From the NCBI GenBank assembly GCA_040901765.1, contig JBBDYG010000014.1, forward strand, positions 1-48,863: DNA of 48,863 bases, read 5' to 3'. Shown here piece by piece: positions 17,377 through 24,732 of the stretch (positions are counted from its first letter, which is position 1; every line of letters starts with the position of its first letter). The position numbers and the translations under genes are program-made. The notes under the pieces are model-generated. The model saw nothing but the letters and a program-made list of their open reading frames with translations. It was not told where the DNA came from and made no database searches. The stretch comes from JBBDYG01 sp040901765. Its GTDB lineage: Bacteria > Planctomycetota > Planctomycetia > Pirellulales > Lacipirellulaceae.

Positions 17377-17762
17377 CTAAACTGCATGGCTTGTTAGCGC
17401 TCATCGTTCTAGCGGGATGCTCCCAGCCGAGCGATTTCGTGGAGGCGACGGGGACCGTTCACTGGAACGGCGCACCAATGCCCAGCGGAATGATCGTGCT
17501 ACAGCCAATCGATCCAAGCCAGACGCCGGCCGGTGGAATAATTGAGGAGGGCCAGTTTCAGCTTCGCACCAAGCCGGGCAAGATGCGAGTTCAAATCGAG
17601 GCGGTGCGGGCTACAACGGAGCGTGATCCAGAAACAGGCACGCCCATGGGCGAAATGTACGTCCCCGCCAGATACAACACGCAAACGGAGCTGGAAGCCG
17701 ACGTGACCCGCGAAGGTGACAATCGCTTCGAGTTCTCGCTCACCGATCAACGCGAGCCTTAG
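17373..17762 (+). CDS. Carboxypeptidase-regulatory-like lipoprotein
   Basis: A 129-residue lipoprotein starting with GTG in a GTGA overlap with the DUF1559 stop. Signal peptide with lipobox LIVLAGC; the mature part has the transthyretin-like beta-sandwich pattern typical of small planctomycete lipoproteins (TGTVHWNGAPMPSGMIVLQP, GIIEEGQFQLRTKPGKMRV, VPARYNTQTELEADVTREG). Such proteins commonly sit behind DUF1559 genes. Exact role unknown; probably part of the same surface assembly. A broken relative is at 22679-23030. Confidence 0.88.
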   Translation: MTKLHGLLALIVLAGCSQPSDFVEATGTVHWNGAPMPSGMIVLQPIDPSQTPAGGIIEEGQFQLRTKPGKMRVQIEAVRATTERDPETGTPMGEMYVPARYNTQTELEADVTREGDNRFEFSLTDQREP

Positions 17763-17773
17763 ACTGCGCCGTT

Positions 17774-17797
17774 CGGCATGTGTAAACGATCATGCCG
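17774..17797 (+). terminator. Hairpin after the lipoprotein gene
   Basis: CGGCATG and CATGCCG form a perfect 7-bp stem 12 bases after the stop codon, followed by CTCTTCG. There is no proper U-run, so it is a weak terminator or pausing hairpin. Confidence 0.4.
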
Positions 17798-17841
17798 CTC
17801 TTCGTACTTGAATACAATCTACGAAGGTTGAGATTTAATCT

Positions 17842-19587
17842 ATGCAACTACACCACTTGATTTTATTCCTCTTGCTGACTCTTCTGCCGTTTGGATCGGC
17901 TCATGCCGCAGATGAAGAATTGGTCGGTTACTGGAAGCTTCAGGGAGATTGCCAAGACTATTCCGGACACAACAATCACGGACGCAATCAAGGGGTCGAT
18001 CTCAATTCGAGCAAATTCAACGGTCGCGACGCCTCCATCGAAGTAGCGGATGCGGAGAGTCTTCATTTCGCGGACGGCGACTTTTCCGTCTCCGCGGAGT
18101 TGTGTGCGCAGGCCGATTTGACCGATGCCTTTGGCGATCTTCTGAGCAAATTCGATCCCGTTCACCGCCGCGGGTTTAATCTAACTCTGAGCAGCAACTC
18201 ATCCGGCTACAATGCACAGAGCAACCTTCGACAGTTGTTCTTCGGGGTCGACAACGCCACCAGCGGAGAATGGACCGACTGCGGCCGGCCTGGCGATCAA
18301 GCTAATATTAGCGATGCGCTGACCGTCTACAACGGCGATCTGTATGCCGGCACCACGGATGGCGCGGACGAGGCAGATTGGGCACACGTCTACCGCTATC
18401 GCGGGGGCCAACAATGGGAAGACTGTGGTCGCCTAGGCGCCGATCGCACTCGCGGCGTGTACGCGATGGTGGTGCATGACGGCGAACTCTATGCCGCCAC
18501 GTCCTCCAGCCACGGACCGCAGCCGCCGGACATGAGCTATGGCCGCGTGTACCGTTACCTGGGCGGCCAGACGTGGGAAGATGTCGGCCAGCCCGGCGAA
18601 AATTATCGCCTGAATAGCTTGGCATCCTACGACGGCAAGTTATACGTAGCCGGGTTCAACATCGGCCCCGAACCGGGGCACGTTTATGTGTACCAAGGCG
18701 ACCGGAAGTGGAACGAGTGTGGCGAATTCAACGGTTGGCCCCACGCGCTGGCAGTGCATGACGGCAAATTGTTCGCGGCCTATCCGCAAGGCGAAGTCTA
18801 TGCCTTCGACGGACAGGCTTGGCAAAACCTTGGCAATCCGCTCGGATCGTTTGCCGAATGCAACCAGATTCACTCGATGGGCATTTACCAAGGCGAGCTG
18901 TACATCGGTAGTTGGCCGAAGGGCAAGGTAGCGGTTCTCCGTGACGGAAAGTGGGCCGACCTGGGCCGGCTTGGCGACGCCACCGAGGTGATCGGTTTGG
19001 CGGTGTACAATGGCTGCTTTTACGCCGGCACAATTCCCCGCGCGGAGCTCTTCCGCTACGATGGTCCAGACGACTGGTCATCGATGCGCCGGCTTTTCGA
19101 TCCACCCAACTTCGAGCCGGTGCCGGTCGGATCGGGTGCGAAGGAGGTGCAAGATTGGTCGCGGGCTTCGAGCCTCGCGATCTATCAGGGCAAGCTCATT
19201 GTGAGCACCGCCACCTGTTACCGCACCAAGATCGATCCGCCGCTTCCCGAGGACATCCGCGGAAAGGTGTATGCCTTCGAAACAGGGTTGTGCCTGACTT
19301 TCGACCGTGATCTGGGGGCAGGCTGGAAGCACGTGGCGGCGGTTCGCAAGGGAAAGCGGCTCGAGTTGTACGTCGATGGCGAGTTGGTGGCGAGTTCGAC
19401 ATCAAGTCATGCTGCGTTCGACCTATCGACGGGCGTTCCACTGCGAATTGGCCTCGGTCCGCATGGCCATTTTCAGGGCCAGCTCCGGGAAGTGCGGCTT
19501 TATAATCGGGCACTCGTTCCGCATGATGTGAAGCAGCTTTACAGCAATTCGGTCGTAGGGACCGCATCGCAAAAGAGAAATCAGTGA
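17842..19587 (+). CDS. Secreted LamG protein with inserted kelch-like propeller
   Basis: A 581-residue exported protein with a signal peptide ending AHA near residue 22. The N-terminal part begins a LamG/concanavalin-like domain (LVGYWKLQGDCQDYSGHNNHG, FSVSAELCAQ, LLSKFDPVHRRGFNLTL). From about residue 140 to 470 it has six or more propeller blades with kelch-like repeats (ALTVYNGDLYAGT, VYRYRGGQQWEDCG, GVYAMVVHDGELYAAT, SLASYDGKLYVAG). The second half of the LamG fold returns at about 480-570 (GAGWKHVAAVRKGKRLELYV, LRIGLGPHG, REVRLYNRAL). The propeller thus appears nested inside the LamG fold. A close paralogue faces it at 20860-22599. Likely binds carbohydrate outside the cell; no catalytic motif is visible. 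Confidence 0.85.
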   Translation: MQLHHLILFLLLTLLPFGSAHAADEELVGYWKLQGDCQDYSGHNNHGRNQGVDLNSSKFNGRDASIEVADAESLHFADGDFSVSAELCAQADLTDAFGDLLSKFDPVHRRGFNLTLSSNSSGYNAQSNLRQLFFGVDNATSGEWTDCGRPGDQANISDALTVYNGDLYAGTTDGADEADWAHVYRYRGGQQWEDCGRLGADRTRGVYAMVVHDGELYAATSSSHGPQPPDMSYGRVYRYLGGQTWEDVGQPGENYRLNSLASYDGKLYVAGFNIGPEPGHVYVYQGDRKWNECGEFNGWPHALAVHDGKLFAAYPQGEVYAFDGQAWQNLGNPLGSFAECNQIHSMGIYQGELYIGSWPKGKVAVLRDGKWADLGRLGDATEVIGLAVYNGCFYAGTIPRAELFRYDGPDDWSSMRRLFDPPNFEPVPVGSGAKEVQDWSRASSLAIYQGKLIVSTATCYRTKIDPPLPEDIRGKVYAFETGLCLTFDRDLGAGWKHVAAVRKGKRLELYVDGELVASSTSSHAAFDLSTGVPLRIGLGPHGHFQGQLREVRLYNRALVPHDVKQLYSNSVVGTASQKRNQ

Positions 19588-19616
19588 TTCGGCCTAAATT
19601 TGAATGAAAGCGACCG

Positions 19617-20867
19617 ATGCACCCTGGTTCATATACTCGCCGCGAAATCTTGCAGGCTTCCATGGCTGGCGGCATAGCGCTGGCTGGGCTTCGCCGATTC
19701 GCACACGCGGCCAACGTGGAGCTGCCGCCCGTACGGACGATCACGCGAGGCCCTAAATTTCACTGGTTTGGCTACTACGACAAGCTTCAGTTCGACGCCG
19801 CGAATCGATACTTGCTCGGCATGGAAGTCGAATTCGAGCATCGATCGCCGACACCTCAAGACTCGATTGCGGTGGGCATGGTCGATCTTCATGACAATGA
19901 TCGTTGGATCGAACTGGGACGCAGCTCGGCCTGGTGTTGGCAGCAAGGCAGCATGCTGCAATGGATTCCCGGCTCAAACAGCGAAATCTTGTGGAACGAT
20001 CGCGATGGCGATCACTTCTGCTGCCGCATCCTTGACGTCAATTCAGGCAAGTTACGCACCATTCCACATCCGGTCTACGCCTTGAGCCCCGATGGCAAGA
20101 CCGCGGTGTCACTTGATTTCGGTCGGCTGAACGACGTGCGTCCGGGTTACGGATACGTCGGCATTGCCGACCCGTATGCCGACGAGCTCGCGCCAGAGCA
20201 TTCCGGCATCTCTCGGATCGATCTCGAGACCGGCTCTCAGGAAATGATCCTGTCGCTTGCGGAAATCGCCGCGTTCGGTCCGCGCATGGCCACGATGGAA
20301 GGTGCCAAACATAAGTTCAATCATCTGTTGTTTAGTCCCGATGGCTCACGCTTTATCTTTCTTCATCGTTGGACCGGCCCGAAGGGCCGGCAAACGCGGA
20401 TGTTCACTGCCACGCCCGACGGGAAGGATTTGCGAATCGTCGACGACAACGGGCTGACGTCTCACTTCATCTGGCGCGACCCGCGGCAGATCCTGGCGTT
20501 TTCCAACCAGCGGCCGCACGGGATGGGATTCTACTTATTTGAAGATGGCGGAAACCGAACGGTCGAAGTCGTCGGCAAAAACGCGATGACCAGCGACGGC
20601 CATTGCACCTACTTGCCGAACACCGAGTGGATTCTCAACGACACCTATCCGCAAAGTGGCTTTCAACATGTCTATCTGTATCACGTGCCGACCGATCGCG
20701 AGATTCCGCTGGGGCACTTTCGCGCTCCGCCTCAATACACCGGAGAGTGGCGATGTGATACCCATCCCCGGCACAGTCGTGATGGACGATCGGTCGTCAT
20801 TGACGCGCCCGAAGCAGCCAGCGGGCGGCAGCTCCACTTGATCGATATCAGCGCGATCGTCAGTTGA
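19617..20867 (+). CDS. Tat-exported TolB/WD40-like beta-propeller protein
   Basis: A 416-residue protein with a twin-arginine signal (TRREILQASMAGGIALAGL) ending in AHA near residue 31, so it is exported folded. The mature part is a PD40/TolB-like propeller: FHWFGYYDKLQFD, LLGMEVEFEHR, YALSPDGKTAVSLDF, HKFNHLLFSPDGSRFIFLHR, TATPDGKDLRI, DGHCTYLPNTEWILNDTYP and DTHPRHSRDGRSVVIDAPE. The fold and His-rich strands recall oligogalacturonate-lyase-type propellers, but the catalytic set cannot be confirmed. It starts 30 bases after the LamG/propeller gene and its 3' end overlaps the convergent paralogue by eight bases. It probably acts with those two proteins on a glycan. Confidence 0.85.
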   Translation: MHPGSYTRREILQASMAGGIALAGLRRFAHAANVELPPVRTITRGPKFHWFGYYDKLQFDAANRYLLGMEVEFEHRSPTPQDSIAVGMVDLHDNDRWIELGRSSAWCWQQGSMLQWIPGSNSEILWNDRDGDHFCCRILDVNSGKLRTIPHPVYALSPDGKTAVSLDFGRLNDVRPGYGYVGIADPYADELAPEHSGISRIDLETGSQEMILSLAEIAAFGPRMATMEGAKHKFNHLLFSPDGSRFIFLHRWTGPKGRQTRMFTATPDGKDLRIVDDNGLTSHFIWRDPRQILAFSNQRPHGMGFYLFEDGGNRTVEVVGKNAMTSDGHCTYLPNTEWILNDTYPQSGFQHVYLYHVPTDREIPLGHFRAPPQYTGEWRCDTHPRHSRDGRSVVIDAPEAASGRQLHLIDISAIVS

Positions 20868-22599
20868 CGCTTGCGGCAGCTGTCTCCCGGTTCAGGGCTT
20901 GGACTTCATTCTCTTCCAGCGCGCGGTTGTAGAGACGTACTTCGCGAATCTTACCGCACCAGTGCGATTGAGGGCCGAAGCCGATTTCCAGCGGCGCATC
21001 GTTCGAAACATCGAGCGGATCGATCTCCGATTCATTGCTGGCAACCAGTTGCCCGTCGACGTAAAGCTTCATGGTCCGTCCATCACGGACGGCAGCGACG
21101 TGCTTCCAGCCAGCGCCCAAGTCACGGTCCAGCGAGAGTCCCATCCCGGTCGCAAACGAATAGACGCGGCCGCGATTCTCGTCTTCACGCGGCTCGGTGA
21201 TCATCGCTCGATAGCAGGTGGCCGTGCTGCTAAACAGCTTGCCTTGATAGACCGTCAGGCTGGAGGCCCGCGTCCAATCCTCCACTGCCCTGTCGAAGTT
21301 GCCGACGGGCAACGGTTCGACACCTCGAAAGTCGAACAGCCGGCCGACCGAGGTCCATCGCTCGGGGCCGTCGAAGCGAAACACTTCGGCCCGCGGAATC
21401 GAACCACCGTAGAAACTGCCGTTGTAGACGGTCAGCCCGACAATTTCGGTGGCGTCTCCCAAGCGGCCCACGTCGAGCCATTGATCGTCTCGCCACAGCG
21501 CGACTTTGCCCATCGGCCAGGTGCCGACGTAGAGCTCGCCGCGGTACACTCCGTGCGAATGGAGTTGGTTGCATTGTTCGAACGTGCCAAACGGGTTGCC
21601 GAGATTTTCCCAGGTGATGCCGTCGTAGGCGAAGACTTCACCTTGGGGAAAGGCGGCATAGAGGCGACCATTGTGTACGCCGCTGGTATGGGGTCGGCCA
21701 AAGTCGCCGCATTGCGTCCACGTTTGTCCTCCCTCGTGAACGTAGACTCCTCCATGGGTGCCGCCCGTGTTGATCGCCAGGGCGTAAAGCTTGCCCCGGA
21801 ACGACGCCAGCGAATTGATGCGGTAGTGTTCCCCCGGCTGGCCAATGTCTTCCCATTCCTGGCTGCCGCGATAGCGATAGACGCGGCCGAAATCTTCCAC
21901 ATTCACATTGGGCCCGCCGTGAGAGCTGGCCGTGGCGGCGTACAGCGCGCCGTTGTGCGCAATCATGGCGTAAACGCCGCGGATTGTGCCTCGTCCCACG
22001 CGGCCGCAATCTTCCCACTCGTGACCTCCTCGATACCGGTACACGCGAGCCCAGTCGGCTGGGTCGGGAGCGTCGGTTGTCCCCACATACAGGTCGCCGT
22101 CGAAGACGGTCAGCGCATCGCTGCAGTGCGATTTCCCACCAGGATGGCCGCAATCGATCCATTCTCCAGTGGTGCCGTCGTCCACTCCGAAGAAAAGCTG
22201 TCGCAGATCGCTTGGCGAATTGTATCCCGAGGTATTGTTGACAAACGTGAGATTGAATCCTTGGCGGCGCTGGCGGTCGAATTTGCTCAGAATATCGCCA
22301 TAGACGTCGTCAGTTTCAGCTTGCGTATGAATTAGTGCAGAGAGAGAGAAATTTCCGCTGCCGAACCCGAGGGACGGCGAATCGGGCACTTCGACATGAT
22401 CGCCGTAGCCGTCAAACCGGCCGTCGACGGCCCCCGCTCCGTGGCTGACGCCATGATTCTTGTTGCCGGAATAATCTTGACAGTCGCCCTGGAGCTTCCA
22501 GTAGCCGACGAGCCCCGCATCGGCCGCCAGCGCGGACCCGGAACCAATTCCGGTGCAGCTCACGCTAACGACCAGGCAGCAAATGATTAAATGATGCAT
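20860..22599 (-). CDS. Secreted LamG/kelch-like propeller protein, convergent paralogue
   Basis: A 579-residue protein in the same family as the gene at 17842, with the same order of parts: signal peptide, N-terminal LamG half (LVGYWKLQGDCQDYSGNKNHG; GDILSKFDRQRRQGFNLTF), propeller insertion (ALTVFDGDLYVGT, VYRYRGGHEWEDCG, GVYAMIAHNGALYAAT), and C-terminal LamG half (LDRDLGAGWKHVAAVRDGR; REVRLYNRALEENE). By eye well over half the residues match. It lies on the opposite strand, so the two paralogues form a large inverted pair around the Tat-propeller gene. Its last bases overlap that gene. Function presumably parallel to the paralogue, with a different ligand possible. Confidence 0.85.
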   Translation of the reverse strand: MHHLIICCLVVSVSCTGIGSGSALAADAGLVGYWKLQGDCQDYSGNKNHGVSHGAGAVDGRFDGYGDHVEVPDSPSLGFGSGNFSLSALIHTQAETDDVYGDILSKFDRQRRQGFNLTFVNNTSGYNSPSDLRQLFFGVDDGTTGEWIDCGHPGGKSHCSDALTVFDGDLYVGTTDAPDPADWARVYRYRGGHEWEDCGRVGRGTIRGVYAMIAHNGALYAATASSHGGPNVNVEDFGRVYRYRGSQEWEDIGQPGEHYRINSLASFRGKLYALAINTGGTHGGVYVHEGGQTWTQCGDFGRPHTSGVHNGRLYAAFPQGEVFAYDGITWENLGNPFGTFEQCNQLHSHGVYRGELYVGTWPMGKVALWRDDQWLDVGRLGDATEIVGLTVYNGSFYGGSIPRAEVFRFDGPERWTSVGRLFDFRGVEPLPVGNFDRAVEDWTRASSLTVYQGKLFSSTATCYRAMITEPREDENRGRVYSFATGMGLSLDRDLGAGWKHVAAVRDGRTMKLYVDGQLVASNESEIDPLDVSNDAPLEIGFGPQSHWCGKIREVRLYNRALEENEVQALNRETAAASVN

Positions 22600-22678
22600 A
22601 TTCGTCCTCTTCGTCGCGGTTCATTAAAGATCGAGGATTTGAAAGGGCCTCTCGCGTAAACGAACGGTATCCATTGGC

Positions 22679-23030
22679 TTACTTTTTCTTCGGCACGTCA
22701 AGCGCCACTTCGACTCGTTCCGCAGTAGGTGCAACGACGATCTCGCTCGGTTCGTAGCCACGGGGGATATAGTTGAGTCGCTCAAAGGAGCTGGGGTCAG
22801 CGTTGCTCGACTTCCCTTCCAACAACTGACGATTGCTCGATAGCGGCCCGGCAGAAGGCCGTCTCCTTCTTGGAACGAAGTGGCCCAGAGCAGCCCGTCC
22901 TGCTTGGGCAGTTCCCGGGTGCCGCGGTACACCCTCTTCCGTGGCGATCGGCGAAAACACGATGATCCTCTCCGCCCTGTACAACTAATCGAACAACGAT
23001 AAGTTCTTTGGTACTCGAGCATTGAAGGCG
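22679..23030 (-). pseudogene. Frameshifted carboxypeptidase-regulatory-like gene
   Basis: Fragments of one transthyretin-like planctomycete protein appear in alternating frames. The order is AERIIVFSPIATEEGVPRHP, then QDGLLWATSFQEGDGLLPGR and YRAIVSCW in another frame, then EGKSSNADPSSFERLNYIP and SEIVVAPTAERVEVALDV back in the first. The last shift is near 22815-22821 (one base short). The order matches this family: strand, 'GDGxLPGxYR' turn, Pro-rich link, final strand. No signal peptide or start is recoverable. It is a decayed relative of the lipoprotein type at 17373. Confidence 0.6.
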
Positions 23031-23610
23031 GTTCGGGATTTGAAGAATCGCAACTGCTGGATTGGCAAGCGGCAACCTGCGAAGCTTTCCTAGGCCGGCG
23101 CGAAGCTCATTCACACCAGCGCGCAGCACCGGCCGGCATATCACACACAATATTGCATGCTCAAGCCCCGGCGCGATGATAACTCTTGAGCACGCCACCG
23201 GGCCGCTTGAGCGTTCGATGTGTCCGAGCCCCACAGTTGGAACCGATTCATCCGGCGGCAACCGCTCGATCAGCAGTCGATTTTCGGATTTTAGGAGCGG
23301 TCACTCGTCTTTCAGAGTGCGATATGTTGATTCTGGAAAAGGACACTTACGCCATAACCCCATCATCCCCATTTCGAACACCGTCCGCCCCGCCTACCAG
23401 GCCGGAACGACACATTCCGGCCCACTATAGCGGGCCGAACACCCTGATAACCCGAATGCTGGTGAGACAGAGACAACCGAGAGTTTGGCCGGTTTGGCAT
23501 CCGAAACTGGAATTCACTCGGCACGAGAAAAGTCGCGCGCAATTGAGGCGAGACAAAGCGCCAGAGAGGCGCAAACCCCCAAGTCCTTCCGAGCACTGGC
23601 GTTATAACGA
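23031..23610. other. Gene-free stretch with overlapping hairpins
   Basis: No gene recognised. GGCCGGAA/TTCCGGCC (23400-23407 with 23415-23422) and CGGCCC/GGGCCG (23418-23423 with 23432-23437) overlap, so only one stem can form at a time. No T-run follows either. The region separates the envelope cluster from the tRNA scar. Confidence 0.4.
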
Positions 23611-23632
23611 AAAACCCGGACAAACTGTCCGG
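23611..23632 (-). terminator. Terminator of a truncated tRNA gene
   Basis: On the minus strand CCGGACA/TGTCCGG (7-bp stem, 3-nt loop) is followed by GGTTTTTCG, a good factor-independent terminator. It lies about 55 bases beyond the 3' end of the tRNA fragment at 23686-23729 in the same direction, and was probably that gene's own terminator. Confidence 0.75.
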
Positions 23633-23685
23633 ACTGATTCCGTTAACCCGCGGGGAGCGGATCGTTCGAAGAGAAGCGTTTCAAG

Positions 23686-23729
23686 TGGCGGGGACAGGAT
23701 TCGGACCTGCAATCCGCGCGTTATGAGCG
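23686..23729 (-). pseudogene. 3' half of a tRNA (CAU anticodon, Met-like)
   Basis: The minus strand reads a 7-nt anticodon loop CTCATAA with mostly paired stem arms, a variable stretch, a T-arm GCAGG-TCCGAAT-CCTGT and an acceptor 3' strand CCCCGCCA. The matching acceptor 5' strand GGCGGGG is not found upstream, where unrelated DNA begins. The T-loop starts TCC instead of TTC. This is the classic residue left when an island inserts into the 3' part of a tRNA gene: original 3' fragment plus original terminator at one edge. The island would lie to the right, starting with the recombinase copy at 23889. Confidence 0.65.
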
Positions 23730-23888
23730 AGCCTGCCGAAACGCCCTCGCGCACAAACTCGGACCCAACATGGGCGAACTGGGTCCGAACTCGCTTGCCA
23801 GGTTGCATAAGTCGAGGTACTCACTGGTCACGTGGCCCCGTTTGAGGCCGTGCTAAGGGAAACTGCCCAAATTGACCGGGAGAAGACG

Positions 23889-24541
23889 GTGAACGCCCAC
23901 TATGCGGCGCGACTGGCCGATCCAACCAAGATTCTCGCCCGCCGCGAACTTACGGCCGTGCTCGCGGACCTTACGCGCAAAGCACCGCGGTCGAAGAACA
24001 CGCGGCTCAACCTCGTGATCTTCCGCCTCGCCGCGTGCTGCGGCCTCAGGGCGAGCGAGGTGGCCAAACTGCGGGTAGCGGACATTCATGCGCAACTGCC
24101 GCGGCTGCATCTGAAGATACGAGCTGGAACGGCCAAAGGGGGCGGCCGCGAACGGTGCCGTTGTGGTGGGACGCCGGCACACTCAAAGACATCTCGGCTT
24201 GGAAGATCGATCGCGTCGAACGCGGCGCCGCGTGCGAGTCGTTGTTCATTGGTTTGCTGCAGCCAGGACGAGAAGGCACTCCGCTATCGCGGCATACGCT
24301 GCAAAAGCGATTTCGGACGGCTTGCAAGGTGCTTGGCCAGGAGCGGTTGCGGACGCTCCCGATTCACCACGGGCGGCCCACTTTCATTAGCCACGCGCTG
24401 GCTGGCGGGCGAACCTTGGCCGAGGTGCGGGACGCGGCGGGGCACGCGAACGTGAGCATTACGTCGCGTTACCTCCACATAGCGGTCGACGATCAGACGG
24501 TGGGACAGCTTTTCGCAGCTTCTCCAACTTGCCCAAGTTGA
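23889..24541 (+). pseudogene. Second copy of the short tyrosine recombinase, frameshifted
   Basis: Homologous over its full length to the recombinase at 48-695, including a GTG start after GGGAGAAGACG. Shared words are RKAPRSKNTRLNLVIFRLAA, CCGLRASE and, after the shift, VPLWWDAGTL and AGHANVSITSRYLHIAVDD, ending in the same ASPTCPS. A net two-base loss near 24140-24155, at the beta-hairpin (AAAGGGGGCGGCC), breaks the frame. The HxxR motif is followed by Pro instead of His (HHGRPTF), a second sign of decay. Without a compensating event no full enzyme is made, so this module may be immobile or driven in trans by copy 1. Confidence 0.88.
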
Positions 24542-24732
24542 GTGACATACTAATGGCCCCTAATGACATATTAGTTTCGGGCGCGTTTGGAGGCGAAACC
24601 CGGTCAATAAACCTAGGTTCCCCCGGCCGTTGTTAGCCGAACTGACGGGAAGTTTTCATTATTCCAAAAGCCGCTCGGATATACCGGATGCCTAGGACGG
24701 GACGACCCCGCGCGGGAATGGTCGCGATCAGC
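24542..24732 (+). repeat. Conserved 3' block of the recombinase module, copy 2
   Basis: Second copy of the block at 696-890, in the same place relative to its recombinase. It has TGACATACTAAT and TGACATATTAG repeats (24543-24554, 24564-24574), CCCGGTCAAT, CCGGCCGTTGTTAG and the terminal dyad CGACC...GGTCG (24703-24724) whose inner stem is CCCG/CGGG where copy 1 has CCTG/CAGG. Similarity ends at 24732, one base before the stop codon of the giant gene on the other strand. Confidence 0.75.

Noticed and set aside
20899..22335. A 478-codon open frame on the plus strand
   Set aside because: Antisense to the LamG/propeller gene with signal peptide and domain repeats.
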